A DNA stretch of 64,000 nt from Litoreibacter meonggei. Its GTDB lineage: Bacteria; Pseudomonadota; Alphaproteobacteria; Rhodobacterales; Rhodobacteraceae. The position numbers and the translations under genes are program-made. The first letter of the stretch is position 1. The number at the start of each line of letters is the position of its first letter. This document shows, one piece after another, positions 54,693-63,701 of this stretch. The notes beneath the pieces are model-generated. The model ran no database searches, was not told where the DNA came from, and was given only the letters and a program-made list of their open reading frames with translations. The stretch covers positions 1-64,000 of the forward strand of contig NZ_RCCE01000001.1 of NCBI RefSeq assembly GCF_003663885.1, given 5' to 3'.

Positions 54693-55437
54693 GCAACAAA
54701 CGCCAACGCTTTCCAAACTCGCTTAGGCCCAAAGCCCCGTCCGCCACACGCGTGGGGTTAGCGATGACTTGCTTCAACAACGCGCGCGTCTGCCAGCCTT
54801 CGGTAAGCGCCGATGCGGCGTAAGGCCCCAATTTTCGCTTCAATGCAGCGTGTGACGGCATAGCCGCCAGCACGCGCATACACAGGTCAGCGATGGCCTG
54901 CGGCCGGCCGTCAACTAAAGGACGTCGCCCTCGGGCTTCCAGCTCCGGCGCGGCCTGCAGAAAACGGGCCAAGCCTACAGCACGCCCATACGCGATAACA
55001 TCATCTTTGGCATCGACGGGCCCGCCAAGGGTGCAGGCAGCTGCCCACATCAGACCACCAGCGGTGTCGTCCAGATAGGTCAGCAAATCAACCTCATCTT
55101 CAAAAGCTTCTTTGTAGATGTCCCAACGGCGCGCCTGGACCAATCGATCAAGCTGCGCTGCCTCGGCGGCCCCTAAAGATGCAGCCAGCGCAGTGGTGAC
55201 CTCATGCCCGCGTACCGGCTTGCCCTCGGCGATCTCTTCCAACGCGTCGCGCCACCATTGCAGGCGCATTTCGGCGATCATCGGCTCCTGGGTCACCCAT
55301 GGCGCGCGGCTGACCTCGACATTCATCGCATAGAGCGGCCAGAGCACCTTTTGCGCCGCCTCAGTACCCAGTTGGGCGGCTGCAAACCTGTCGGGGTCCG
55401 CGCGCTCCACCAAGGCGCGGCACGCCTCAAGAGACAT
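54685..55437 (-). CDS. Squalene/phytoene synthase-like protein (NDUFAF6-related)
   Basis: 250 residues from the ATG at 55437. The squalene/phytoene synthase fold is suggested by LQWWRDALEEIAEGKPVRGHEVTTAL and DLLTYLDDTAGGLMWAAACTLG. The two Asp-rich DxxxD motifs needed for prenyl condensation are incomplete (YLDDTAGG only partly matches). This is typical of the NDUFAF6-like branch found near metabolic genes in alphaproteobacteria, so real synthase activity is doubtful. It overlaps the end of cimA by 11 bases. Confidence 0.78.
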   Translation of the reverse strand: MSLEACRALVERADPDRFAAAQLGTEAAQKVLWPLYAMNVEVSRAPWVTQEPMIAEMRLQWWRDALEEIAEGKPVRGHEVTTALAASLGAAEAAQLDRLVQARRWDIYKEAFEDEVDLLTYLDDTAGGLMWAAACTLGGPVDAKDDVIAYGRAVGLARFLQAAPELEARGRRPLVDGRPQAIADLCMRVLAAMPSHAALKRKLGPYAASALTEGWQTRALLKQVIANPTRVADGALGLSEFGKRWRLLLS

Positions 55438-57046
55438 GCGCGCCCTCTTGCACCAGCTTCCAGTTGATCGCGTCCAAAAGCGCCTCGAACGAGGCGTCCA
55501 CGATGTTGGGCGACACGCCAACTGTCGACCAGCGGCGGCCCTTGCTGTCGGCGCTGTCGATAATGACGCGGGTCACGGCCTCTGTGCCGCCTTGGGTGAT
55601 GCGGACCTTGAAATCGACCAAGCGCATGTCATCGATCATGGCGCTATACGGCCCCAAATCCTTGGCCAGCGCCTTGGACAAGGCGTTCACAGGACCGCGG
55701 TCGGAGCCGGTCTCGTCCATGCTCTCCGACACCGACAACATCTTGTCTTTGCCCACTTTTACCACGACAACGGCCTCGGACAGGCTGATCATCTTGTCAT
55801 ATTTGTTCTTCCGACGCTCCACGGTGACCTTGTAACGCTTCACCTCGAAGAACTTTGGCAGAAGGCCAAGCTCACGGCGGGCCAGAAGCTCGAACGAGGC
55901 TTGGGCGGTGTCGTAGGAATAGCCGTCATCCTCGCGCTGCTTAATTACATCAAGAATGCGCGGCAAAGCACTGGTATCAATGTCTTTCAATCCCATCTCC
56001 GCCAGACGTTTGCGCAAGTTGGACTGCCCCGCCTGATTGCTCATCGGGATGATGCGGGAATTACCGACCAAATCTGGGTCGATATGCTCGTAAGTCGCTG
56101 GATCCTTTAGGATTGCCGAGGCGTGAAGACCTGCTTTATGCGCAAACGCCGAGGCGCCCACATAGGGCGCGTGTTTGTTGGGAACGCGGTTCAGGATGTC
56201 GTCCAACTTGCGGGACGCCAAGGTCAACAGGTTCAAGTTTTCTGCTTTGACACCAATTGCATAGCGGGACTTGTAAGGCTCTTTCAGCAGCAAGGTCGGG
56301 ATCAGGGAGGTCAGGTTGGCATTGCCACACCGCTCCCCCAACCCGTTCAGGGTGCCTTGGATGTGCCGCGCGCCTGCATCGACGGCGGCCAAGGAGCCTG
56401 CGACGGCGTTGTCTGTGTCGTTGTGGGTGTGGATACCAAGACGGTCGCCGGGGATACCGCTGGCGATGACTTTCCCAACGATTTCAGTAATTTCCGCAGG
56501 AAGTGTGCCGCCGTTGGTGTCGCACAGAACAACCAGCGCACCCGCATTAAAAGCGGCGTGGATGCAGGACAGGGCGTAATCGGGATTGGACTTGTAGCCG
56601 TCGAAGAAATGCTCGGCGTCGAACAGCGCTTCGCGGGATTGGCTGATGATATGCTGAAAACTTTTCTCAATGTTTTCAAGGTTTTCGTCGAGGGTGATGC
56701 CAAGCGCCGTTTTGACGTGGAAGTCATGGGTCTTGCCGACAAGGCACACGGCGGGGGTATTGGCGTTCAGAACGGCGGCCAGAACGTCGTCATTCTCCGC
56801 CGAGCGGCCCGCGCGTTTGGTCATGCCGAACGCGGTCATGGTGGCCTTCGTCTTCGGCGCGTTCGAGAAAAACTCACTGTCGGTCGGGTTAGCACCGGGC
56901 CAGCCGCCTTCGATATAGTCGACGCCAAGCTGGTCGAGCATCTTGGCGATCTCGATCTTTTCAGGGGTCGAGAACTGCACCCCTTGCGTCTGCTGTCCGT
57001 CACGCAAGGTGGTGTCGAACAGGGTGAGGCGCTCGCGAGAGCTCAT
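55427..57046 (-). CDS. cimA: (R)-citramalate synthase
   Basis: 539 residues, the length of LeuA-like citramalate synthases. The HMGL barrel begins [18 protein letters not shown] (residues 9-26), followed by the metal-binding [14 protein letters not shown] and [14 protein letters not shown]-terminal allosteric LeuA-type domain (from about residue 400) is present. It condenses pyruvate with acetyl-CoA on the isoleucine route that bypasses threonine. It overlaps cysS by four bases (ATGA) upstream and the squalene synthase-like gene downstream. Confidence 0.92.
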   Translation of the reverse strand: MSSRERLTLFDTTLRDGQQTQGVQFSTPEKIEIAKMLDQLGVDYIEGGWPGANPTDSEFFSNAPKTKATMTAFGMTKRAGRSAENDDVLAAVLNANTPAVCLVGKTHDFHVKTALGITLDENLENIEKSFQHIISQSREALFDAEHFFDGYKSNPDYALSCIHAAFNAGALVVLCDTNGGTLPAEITEIVGKVIASGIPGDRLGIHTHNDTDNAVAGSLAAVDAGARHIQGTLNGLGERCGNANLTSLIPTLLLKEPYKSRYAIGVKAENLNLLTLASRKLDDILNRVPNKHAPYVGASAFAHKAGLHASAILKDPATYEHIDPDLVGNSRIIPMSNQAGQSNLRKRLAEMGLKDIDTSALPRILDVIKQREDDGYSYDTAQASFELLARRELGLLPKFFEVKRYKVTVERRKNKYDKMISLSEAVVVVKVGKDKMLSVSESMDETGSDRGPVNALSKALAKDLGPYSAMIDDMRLVDFKVRITQGGTEAVTRVIIDSADSKGRRWSTVGVSPNIVDASFEALLDAINWKLVQEGAHVS

Positions 57047-58455
57047 TTGAGGGATTCCCGCAAATCACGCAACTTATCCGTGGAAAGTATCAATGGATTC
57101 ACCGCATCCTCTCCGTTGATACTAACTAGCCACTTTTGAAGATCGAGGCCCATTTCTGTCGCCTGCTTGCGTATCAAATCAGCGGCTTCAAAGTTTTTCT
57201 CTTTTTTCAAACCATTCCAATGAGTGAAAATCGCTTCAATTGTCTCCCTGTCGCCTGAGGTCAATCCGTAACCAACTTGTGGCTCTTCATCAAACGGGTC
57301 CACACTAGGCAACGCTGGGTCAATTCCCATGAAACGAAGTGATGCAGCCATGGAATCTAAGTCGCTTTGCTGCCCGCTCTTCCAAAGCGCGTGGAGGCGA
57401 ACGAGCGCCAAAGGCGTATTCAGATCATTGGATAATGCTGAAACAATTTCAGGATCAATTGTGCCCGCAGTTCGTTGGGAAAGCGAAGCTCGCCATCTAG
57501 TTAAATGAGACACAGCCTCCTCCCGCTTCTTCTCCGTCCAGTCCATCGGCTTGCGGTAATGCGTGCTCAGCATCACAAAGCGAATCACCTCGCCCGGCAC
57601 GCCTTGCTCAAGCAAATCGCGGACGGTGAAGAAGTTGCCAAGAGACTTGGACATTTTCTTACCCTCGACCTGTAGCATCTCATTATGCATCCAGACATTT
57701 GCGAAATCGTGGCCTGCGCATTTGCTTTGCGCGATTTCGTTTTCGTGGTGCGGGAAGGTCAGGTCGTTGCCGCCGCCGTGGATGTCGAAAGCCGCGCCCA
57801 AAAGCTTATAGGCCATGGCGGAGCATTCGATATGCCAACCAGGGCGGCCCCTGCCCCATGGGCTGTCCCAGCCGGGCAGATCGTCGGAGGATGGCTTCCA
57901 CAGGACGAAGTCCATCGGGTCCTCTTTATAGGGTGCAACCTCTACCCGTGCGCCCGCGATCATGTCGTCGACGGAGCGGCCGGACAGTTTGCCGTAGTCC
58001 TTGTAGCTGCGCACCTTGAACAACACGTGACCCTCGGCGGCATAGGCGTGGCCGTTGGCGATCAGGTCTTCGATCATCGCGATCATCGGGGCGATGTAGG
58101 CGGTGGCGCGGGGCATGTCGGTGGGCTCCAGCGCGCCAAGTGCGCCCATGTCGTCGAGGAACCACCCGATCGTCTCGTCGGTGATCTCGGAGATTGGGCG
58201 GCCTGTCTGCGCCGCGCGGGCGTTGATCTTGTCGTCCACGTCAGTGAAATTGCGCACGTATTGGACGTTCTCCGCCCCGTATTCATGGCGCAGCAAGCGG
58301 TAAAGCATGTCGAAGACCAGCACGGGGCGGGCATTGCCCAGATGGGCGCGCTCGTAGACGGTGGGGCCGCAGACATACATCGACGCCTTGCCGTCAACGA
58401 GTGGTTTGAAGACCTCTTTTTGCCGTGTCTTGGTGTTGTAGAGCTTGATCGTCAT
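57043..58455 (-). CDS. cysS: Cysteinyl-tRNA synthetase
   Basis: 470 residues from the ATG at 58455. Class I motifs: zinc-binding Cys29 in [18 protein letters not shown] (the HIGH box reads HLGN), further zinc ligands in HIECSAM and FPHHENE, and KKMSKSLGN for KMSKS. It charges tRNA-Cys. A GAGG site precedes the start. Upstream, 126 bases hold a 13-residue ORF with three consecutive Cys codons and alternative hairpins, a candidate attenuator. It is co-transcribed with cimA. The reading frame from 58968 merely extends through this leader. Confidence 0.97.
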   Translation of the reverse strand: MTIKLYNTKTRQKEVFKPLVDGKASMYVCGPTVYERAHLGNARPVLVFDMLYRLLRHEYGAENVQYVRNFTDVDDKINARAAQTGRPISEITDETIGWFLDDMGALGALEPTDMPRATAYIAPMIAMIEDLIANGHAYAAEGHVLFKVRSYKDYGKLSGRSVDDMIAGARVEVAPYKEDPMDFVLWKPSSDDLPGWDSPWGRGRPGWHIECSAMAYKLLGAAFDIHGGGNDLTFPHHENEIAQSKCAGHDFANVWMHNEMLQVEGKKMSKSLGNFFTVRDLLEQGVPGEVIRFVMLSTHYRKPMDWTEKKREEAVSHLTRWRASLSQRTAGTIDPEIVSALSNDLNTPLALVRLHALWKSGQQSDLDSMAASLRFMGIDPALPSVDPFDEEPQVGYGLTSGDRETIEAIFTHWNGLKKEKNFEAADLIRKQATEMGLDLQKWLVSINGEDAVNPLILSTDKLRDLRESLK

Positions 58456-58479
58456 TTTGGCCTCGCGCGCGGGTGTTGC

Positions 58480-58577
58480 GGCGGGTTTAGCGAAACTGAC
58501 CAAAGATGGAAAACGCAAAACGACCCGCCTGAGAAATCTCAGATGGTAATGCAGCAACAAATGATGGTGCGTGTCGT
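58480..58577 (-). promoter_or_regulatory. Candidate cysteine attenuator in the cysS leader
   Basis: On the reverse strand, ACGACACGC (58569-58577, leader codons 2-4) can pair 8 of 9 bases with GCGGGTCGT (58520-58528), which is followed by the U-rich TTTTGCGTTTT. The GGCGGGT of the same arm can instead pair perfectly with ACCCGCC (58480-58486). A small hairpin CTGAG-ATTT-CTCAG (58529-58542) spans the leader stop. The two long pairings exclude each other, as in ribosome-mediated attenuation. Confidence 0.5.
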
Positions 58578-58580
58578 CAT
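58539..58580 (-). CDS. Cysteine-rich leader peptide upstream of cysS
   Basis: A 13-codon [16 protein letters not shown] followed by TGA, with the three cysteines at positions 8-10 read by TGT TGC TGC. It ends 83 bases before the cysS start. There is no Shine-Dalgarno sequence, but a leaderless start is possible, as is known for the Sinorhizobium trp leader. Its position, length and Cys run fit a sensor of charged tRNA-Cys for the gene that makes it. It is too short to judge by coding statistics, and function is inferred. Confidence 0.5.
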   Translation of the reverse strand: MTTRTIICCCITI

Positions 58581-58701
58581 GGGGCGTTGGTAACAGGTCG
58601 GGCCGCGTCGGTCGAGCGTGGTTTTGTCCGCAATCACAAATTTCGATTTGACACGGGGCGCGCGGGCTGGCCCTGTCTGCGGACTTTCGAAGGAGGCGCA
58701 C

Positions 58702-59874
58702 ATGGAATTGTCGAACAGGATACAGGGGCTGACGGGTGGCGGCTCTGACGGGTGGGACGTGTTTTACAAAGCGCGGCGGATGATCGGCGCAGGCGTCGGC
58801 GTGACGGAGCTGACGCAGGGCGAGCATGACATCCGCACGGATCAGAGCATTCTGGACGCCATGCACCGGAGCGCAAGCGGCGGGAATACGGGATACGCCA
58901 CCGTGCCCGGTACGGATTCGCTGCGTGACGCGGTGGCGGCACGGCTGACCGCGCGGACGGGCGTGCATACCACGCGCGACAATGTGCTGATAACGCCCGG
59001 CGGGCAGTCAGCGTTGTTTGCGTCGCATCATGCGGTCTGCGACGAGGGCGACTTGGCGCTGTATTGCGACCCTTATTATGCCACCTACCCCGGCACCTTG
59101 CGGGGCGTAGGCGCCGTGCCGCGTGCCGTGCCGTGCCTGCCGGAGAACGCGTTCCAGCCAGTATTTGCGGACATTGCAGCGAAGTCTGCGGGCGCGAAAT
59201 CGCTGCTGGTGAACACGCCGAACAACCCGACCGGTGTGGTCTATTCGCGGGAGACCGTGGAGGGCATCGCGCGGGCGTGTTGCGAGTATGATATGTGGTG
59301 CATCTCTGACGAGGTGTATGACACGCAGGTGTGGGACGGCACCCATATCAGCCCGCGCACGCTGGACGGGATGGCGGAACGGACCTTGGTGGTCGGCTCC
59401 ATGTCGAAGAGCCACGCGATGACGGGCAGCCGGATCGGCTGGGTTGTGGCACCGGAAGACGTGGTGGAGAACCTGTTCAATCTGGCGACCCACACGACCT
59501 ACGGCGTGCCGGGCTATATTCAGGACGCGGCGGTGTTTGCCTTGGGCGAAGGGCTGGCGCTGGAGGAGAAGGTGGCGGAACCGTTCCGACGCCGCCGCGC
59601 CATCGGCCAGAACATTCTGGCGGAGCAGAATGTGGTTGGCTTGGTCCCGTCCGAAGGGGCCATGTATATGATGCTGGACGTGCGCAGCACGGGGCTGAGC
59701 GGCGAGGCGTTCGCGGACAAGTTGCTGGAGGCGCACCATATCGCCGTGATGCCGGGCGAGAGCTTCGGCGCATCAGCAGCGGGGCATGTGCGGGTGGCAA
59801 TGACGGTTGAAGACAGCGCATTCGAAGCGTCGCTGAAGACGCTGGTGGGCTTTGCCAAGGAGATACAGCCATGA
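58702..59874 (+). CDS. Pyridoxal-phosphate aminotransferase, class I/II
   Basis: 390 residues from the ATG at 58702, set by an AAGGAGG site 9 bases upstream. Fold type I signatures: [50 protein letters not shown], and the PLP-binding Lys in [15 protein letters not shown]. The substrate is probably an aspartate- or aromatic-type amino acid, but is not defined by sequence. It overlaps the next gene, a PEP mutase/isocitrate lyase family member, by four bases (ATGA), so the two are likely to act on one pathway. Confidence 0.9.
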   Translation: MELSNRIQGLTGGGSDGWDVFYKARRMIGAGVGVTELTQGEHDIRTDQSILDAMHRSASGGNTGYATVPGTDSLRDAVAARLTARTGVHTTRDNVLITPGGQSALFASHHAVCDEGDLALYCDPYYATYPGTLRGVGAVPRAVPCLPENAFQPVFADIAAKSAGAKSLLVNTPNNPTGVVYSRETVEGIARACCEYDMWCISDEVYDTQVWDGTHISPRTLDGMAERTLVVGSMSKSHAMTGSRIGWVVAPEDVVENLFNLATHTTYGVPGYIQDAAVFALGEGLALEEKVAEPFRRRRAIGQNILAEQNVVGLVPSEGAMYMMLDVRSTGLSGEAFADKLLEAHHIAVMPGESFGASAAGHVRVAMTVEDSAFEASLKTLVGFAKEIQP

Positions 59875-60665
59875 CTTTTCGTGAAATGCACAAGAAGGGC
59901 GATCCGTTCATTCTGGCGAATGCGTGGGATATAGGCTCGGCCAAGATGCTCGCGGCTTTGGGGGCGCAGGCAATCGGCACCTCTTCCTTGGCCCATGCGT
60001 TCACCTTGGGACGGAGCGATGGTGGACAAGTCAGCCGCGATGAAGCGCTGGCCCATGCGCAGGATTTGATGGCTGCCGTGGATGTTCCCGTTTCGGGCGA
60101 CTTCGAGGACGGCTTCGGCGAAGCGCCGGAGACCTGCGCGGAGACGGTGCGTTTGTCAGGGGAGATCGGGCTGGCGGGGATCTGCATCGAGGACACGATC
60201 GAGGCATCCGACCGCGTCTATGACTTCGATCTGGCGGTCGAGCGAGTGCGGGCTGCGTCCAGCGCGGCAGGGGCGTTGAAGAACGACTTCTTTTTCGTGG
60301 CGCGGGCTGATGGCGTGATGACCGGGGCCTACGACATTGACGAAGCGATCCGGCGCATCCGCGCCTTTGACGACGCGGGCGCGGGCGGGCTGTATGTACC
60401 GATGCCCAAGAGCTTGGACGATTTAAAGCGGGTGATCGACGCCACGGACAAACCGGTGAACGTGCTTGCGGCGGGTCCGTATTCGAAACACTCGCTTAAG
60501 GAATACGCCGCCCTCGGAGTAGCGCGCATCTCGCTTGGCTCGGCATTGGCGCGAGCGACGCATCGAGTTATCCATGACGCTGGCCTGTCGATGTTCGGGG
60601 ATGGTGATTTCACCGCCTTGGGCACAGGAATCTCGGGCGCAGAGGTGGACAAGCTGATGCGTTAA
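59871..60665 (+). CDS. Isocitrate lyase / PEP mutase family protein
   Basis: 264 residues. ICL/PEPM barrel: FILANAWDIGSAKMLAALGAQAIGTSS near residue 12, VPVSGDFEDGFGEAPE with the metal-binding acidic residues, LAGICIEDT, and FVARADGV. It lacks the KKCGH catalytic loop of isocitrate lyase, so it is more like the oxaloacetate hydrolase/decarboxylase or uncharacterised branch. It is coupled to the upstream aminotransferase; a keto acid product of that enzyme could be its substrate. Confidence 0.85.
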   Translation: MTFREMHKKGDPFILANAWDIGSAKMLAALGAQAIGTSSLAHAFTLGRSDGGQVSRDEALAHAQDLMAAVDVPVSGDFEDGFGEAPETCAETVRLSGEIGLAGICIEDTIEASDRVYDFDLAVERVRAASSAAGALKNDFFFVARADGVMTGAYDIDEAIRRIRAFDDAGAGGLYVPMPKSLDDLKRVIDATDKPVNVLAAGPYSKHSLKEYAALGVARISLGSALARATHRVIHDAGLSMFGDGDFTALGTGISGAEVDKLMR

Positions 60666-60706
60666 CGGGCATCACATCGTCTAAGGTTTTTAGACGAGGA
60701 TGAGTG

Positions 60707-61840
60707 ATGGGTCGGTTTCTTATTGTACTTGTAATGGCGTTTCTGCCGGGGCTTGGCTTTGCGCAGGACAAACTGCCCTACCCGCAGCACTACACCGTTC
60801 TTACCAATGATTTTGCGGACATCCTAAGCCCGGAAGCCGAAGCTTTGATCAACGCAGAGCTTCAGGCCGCCCGCGATCATCGGGGCCGCGAGATGACGGT
60901 GGTGACCATCCGTTCGCGCGATGATTATCTACCATCCAGCGATATCGCCAGCTTCTCCAAAACCTTGTTCAACGCTTGGGGCATCGGCAATGCCGAGCGA
61001 AATGACGGGTTGCTGCTTCTGGTGGCAATTGACGACCGAGAAGTGCGGATCGCTCTAGGGGCCGGCTACCCAGCCCGCCAAGACGGCGTTGCGGCCCGCA
61101 TTATTCAAAGCGAAATCATTCCCGCCTTCAAAGAGGGCCGTGTGGCGGATGGCATTTTGGCGGGCACCCGTGCCGCGCTGAGCCGCATCAAACTTCCAGA
61201 GGAAGCGGCTGCAACCGGTAGCCAACCACAATCCTCAAGCCCGCTGACACCACGCGCGCTTGAGCAAGCACCAGAACCGCGCGTCGTGGGCCTTGTGGAC
61301 CGGATATTGGCGTTTTTCGAAAGCAGCCCGTTTTTCGCGACAATCCTCGCTGCCGTTACGGCGGTCGCGGGGTTCTTTGGTTTTCAAGGCTTCCAACGCA
61401 ACCGGCCCCGCAAATGCCCACAATGCGGGAAGATGATGATGCGGTTGGGAGACGCGCAGGAGGACCAATATCTGGATCATGGCCAGTTGATCGAGGAGCA
61501 AGTCAAATCAAAGGACTATGGCGTCTGGTTTTGCCCTAGGGATGAGCACGTCACGGTGATTGGCTACCCTAAGTGGTTCTCCAAACACGCCGCCTGCCCC
61601 GAATGCAAATACCATACCTACGAGACCACACGGACCGTGCTGAGCCCTGCAACCACCGCCAGCACGGGCATCGCGCAGTTGGATCATGCCTGCAAAAATT
61701 GCGGACACACTGCCACTGAGACGACCACAATCCCGCGCGTGACCCAGAGCAGTAGCTCGAGCTCGTCCAGTTCGGGCTCCTCATCCTCCTCCTTCGGCGG
61801 CGGCAGTTCTTCCGGTGGCGGATCATCGGGCAGTTGGTAG
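60707..61840 (+). CDS. TPM-domain protein with zinc ribbons and Ser/Gly tail
   Basis: 377 residues from the ATG at 60707; a GTG one codon earlier is possible. It has a signal peptide (residues 1 to about 20), then a TPM_phosphatase domain (VLTNDFADILSPEAEALINAEL to about residue 165), and one membrane helix near residues 205-225. The domain after the helix, probably cytoplasmic, has paired Cys motifs: CPQC, CPEC and CKNC, each fit to bind zinc. The end is almost only Ser and Gly. Ordinary YgcG-like proteins have the TPM domain and Gly-rich tail, but the zinc ribbons are less usual. Function is unknown. Confidence 0.82.
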   Translation: MGRFLIVLVMAFLPGLGFAQDKLPYPQHYTVLTNDFADILSPEAEALINAELQAARDHRGREMTVVTIRSRDDYLPSSDIASFSKTLFNAWGIGNAERNDGLLLLVAIDDREVRIALGAGYPARQDGVAARIIQSEIIPAFKEGRVADGILAGTRAALSRIKLPEEAAATGSQPQSSSPLTPRALEQAPEPRVVGLVDRILAFFESSPFFATILAAVTAVAGFFGFQGFQRNRPRKCPQCGKMMMRLGDAQEDQYLDHGQLIEEQVKSKDYGVWFCPRDEHVTVIGYPKWFSKHAACPECKYHTYETTRTVLSPATTASTGIAQLDHACKNCGHTATETTTIPRVTQSSSSSSSSSGSSSSSFGGGSSSGGGSSGSW

Positions 61841-61929
61841 CGTTTTGATGACGCAAACAGACCCGTTTGGCGCAAACAGGACAGAATGACGCACTTCTGA
61901 CACCAAAACTGGCGTCCAGGAGGACATAT

Positions 61930-62022
61930 ATGCAGCAACACGGATGCATAGACGTTCTGGTGGTGCGCACGATTGGCGCCCGCCGAGGACGCGCCGCGCG
62001 AGGGCGCCCAGTGCAGGTTTGA
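61930..62022 (+). CDS. Possible 30-residue upstream ORF before the MttB-family gene
   Basis: A short ORF with a perfect AGGAGG ribosome-binding site six bases before its ATG. The peptide starts MQQHGCIDVLVV and ends in a basic GARRGRAARGRPVQV. It ends 42 bases before the MttB-family start, which itself has no Shine-Dalgarno sequence. A 9-pair hairpin (CTGACACCA ... TGGCGTCCAG) stands just before the site. It may be a translated leader. The remainder of the 224-base spacer 61841-62064 holds nothing else recognised. Confidence 0.35.
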   Translation: MQQHGCIDVLVVRTIGARRGRAARGRPVQV

Positions 62023-62064
62023 CCGCAAGCCATGCCCTGACATTCCCCCGCGAAAGCTCCTGAT

Positions 62065-63627
62065 ATGAACGACCAGTCCCCAAGCTCTCCCCGCCGCGCC
62101 GGAGGCCGCGCCGCGCGCCGTGCCATGCGCGCAGCCCCCCTTGCCACTGACAAACGCCCCATTCGCGCCGGTATGGAAGGCGGGCAATTGCGCGTTCTGT
62201 CCGACATCGACATCGCCAATATCCACGAAGCCGCATTGACGGCGCTGGAGCAAATCGGACTGGCGGATGCGCCGGAAAGCGGCGTTGAAATTTTGACCGG
62301 CGCAGGGGCAATTCTAGGCAAAGATGGGCGTATCCGCTTCCCCCGCGCATTGGTAGAGGACATGCTGGCGGTCGCCTGCAAGGACATGACGTTATGCGGA
62401 CGCGATCCCGAGAACGACCTACATTTGGGCGACAGGAAGGTGCATTTCGGCACGGCTGGCGCTGCGGTCCATGTGGTGGACGTGGCAGGCCGTGACTACC
62501 GCGAAAGCACCGTTCAAGATTTGTTTGACGCCGCCCGAATTGCCGACCAGTTGGACAACATCCACTTTCTGCAACGGCCCATGGTGTGCCGCGACATTGC
62601 CGACAATTACGAAATGGACCTGAACACCATCTACGCCTGCACCCGCGGCACCACCAAGCATGTCGGCGTGTCTTTCACCGAGCCGGACTACGTCGCGGGC
62701 GCGCTGGAGATGTTGCACATGATCGCAGGGGGTGAGGATGCGTGGCGGTCGCGGCCCTTCGTGTCGAACACCAATTGCTTTGTCGTGCCGCCAATGAAAT
62801 TCGCCACCGAGGCCTGCCGTGTGATGGAGGAATGCATCGCAGGTGGCATGCCGGTGCTGCTGCTGTCGGCGGGCATGGCGGGTGCCACGGCGCCCTCGCC
62901 GGTTGCTGGTGCGATAGTGCAGGCGGTGGCGGAATGTCTGGCGGGCGTGGTCTATGTGAACGCCATCAAGCCGGGTCATCCCGCGGTGTTCGGCACGTGG
63001 CCCTTCGGTTTGGACCTTCGTACCGGGGCGATGTCGGTCGGCTCTGGCGAGCAGGCTTTGCTGACTGCTGGCTGCGCGCAGATGCACCAGTTCTACGGCA
63101 TTCCGGGCGGGGCCGCCGCAGGCGCGTCCGATTCCAAACTGCCGGACATGCAGGCGGGGTGGGAGCAGATGTGCTCCAACGTCATGGCCGGATTGTCAGG
63201 GCTGAACATGGTCTACGAGGCGGCAGGAATGCATGCATCTTTGCTGGGATTTTGCCACGAGAGCTTGATCTTGGGCAATGATCTGATCGGTCAGGCGCTG
63301 CGTTGTGTACGCGGAATCGAGGTCAATGACGAAACGCTCGCATTAGATGTAATGCGCGCCACCTGTCTGGGCGTAGATGGGGCCAAGGGTGTGGGGCACT
63401 ATTTGGGCGCGGATCAAACGCTGAGCCGGATGGAAACCGACTACGTCTACCCTGAGCTTGGCGACCGGACGTCACCCAAGGAATGGGCCGAGAAGGACAA
63501 ACCGGATTTGCTGAAAAACGCCACCGCTAAGAAAGAAGCGATATTGGCACAGCGGTCAAATGCGGAGTTTGATCCGGTAGTGGATCGGGCAATCCGCAAC
63601 AGGTTTGCGATCCACTTGGCCGATTAG
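62065..63627 (+). CDS. MttB-family (trimethylamine methyltransferase-like) protein without pyrrolysine
   Basis: 520 residues, the usual length. It is the TIM-barrel corrinoid methyltransferase family: VHFGTAGAAVHVVD, YACTRGTTKHVGVSF, FVSNTNCFVVPPMKF, GAMSVGSGEQALL. The frame has no in-frame UAG, so it is the non-pyrrolysine branch, whose characterised members (MtgB type) demethylate glycine betaine and related quaternary amines and pass the methyl to a corrinoid protein. The partner corrinoid protein is not in the window. The first 25 residues are Arg/Gly/Ala-rich (RRAGGRAARRAMR). The substrate is not determined. Confidence 0.88.
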   Translation: MNDQSPSSPRRAGGRAARRAMRAAPLATDKRPIRAGMEGGQLRVLSDIDIANIHEAALTALEQIGLADAPESGVEILTGAGAILGKDGRIRFPRALVEDMLAVACKDMTLCGRDPENDLHLGDRKVHFGTAGAAVHVVDVAGRDYRESTVQDLFDAARIADQLDNIHFLQRPMVCRDIADNYEMDLNTIYACTRGTTKHVGVSFTEPDYVAGALEMLHMIAGGEDAWRSRPFVSNTNCFVVPPMKFATEACRVMEECIAGGMPVLLLSAGMAGATAPSPVAGAIVQAVAECLAGVVYVNAIKPGHPAVFGTWPFGLDLRTGAMSVGSGEQALLTAGCAQMHQFYGIPGGAAAGASDSKLPDMQAGWEQMCSNVMAGLSGLNMVYEAAGMHASLLGFCHESLILGNDLIGQALRCVRGIEVNDETLALDVMRATCLGVDGAKGVGHYLGADQTLSRMETDYVYPELGDRTSPKEWAEKDKPDLLKNATAKKEAILAQRSNAEFDPVVDRAIRNRFAIHLAD

Positions 63628-63701
63628 CACGGTGATGGAATCGTGTTTAACTGCGTAAACCATCGAGTATGATAGTCGCCTGAGCGGACCAGACAACCCG
63701 C

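Noticed and set aside
58648-58676. TTGACA on the forward strand as promoter of the aminotransferase gene
   Set aside because: The -35 match is good, but the hexamer 17 bases later (CCCTGT) is poor, so I cannot support a promoter call.
61750-61840. Repetitive Ser/Gly-coding stretch as a possible CRISPR or tandem repeat
   Set aside because: It is the low-complexity tail of the TPM protein. There is no spacer-repeat structure.
61890-61990. Second CCC-encoding stretch (TGT TGC TGC) on the reverse strand near 61945, similar to the cysS leader
   Set aside because: It shares the 11-mer TGTTGCTGCAT with the cysS leader. There is no nearby stop, and no gene follows on that strand. The forward strand offers a better ORF with a strong ribosome-binding site. 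It may be coincidence.
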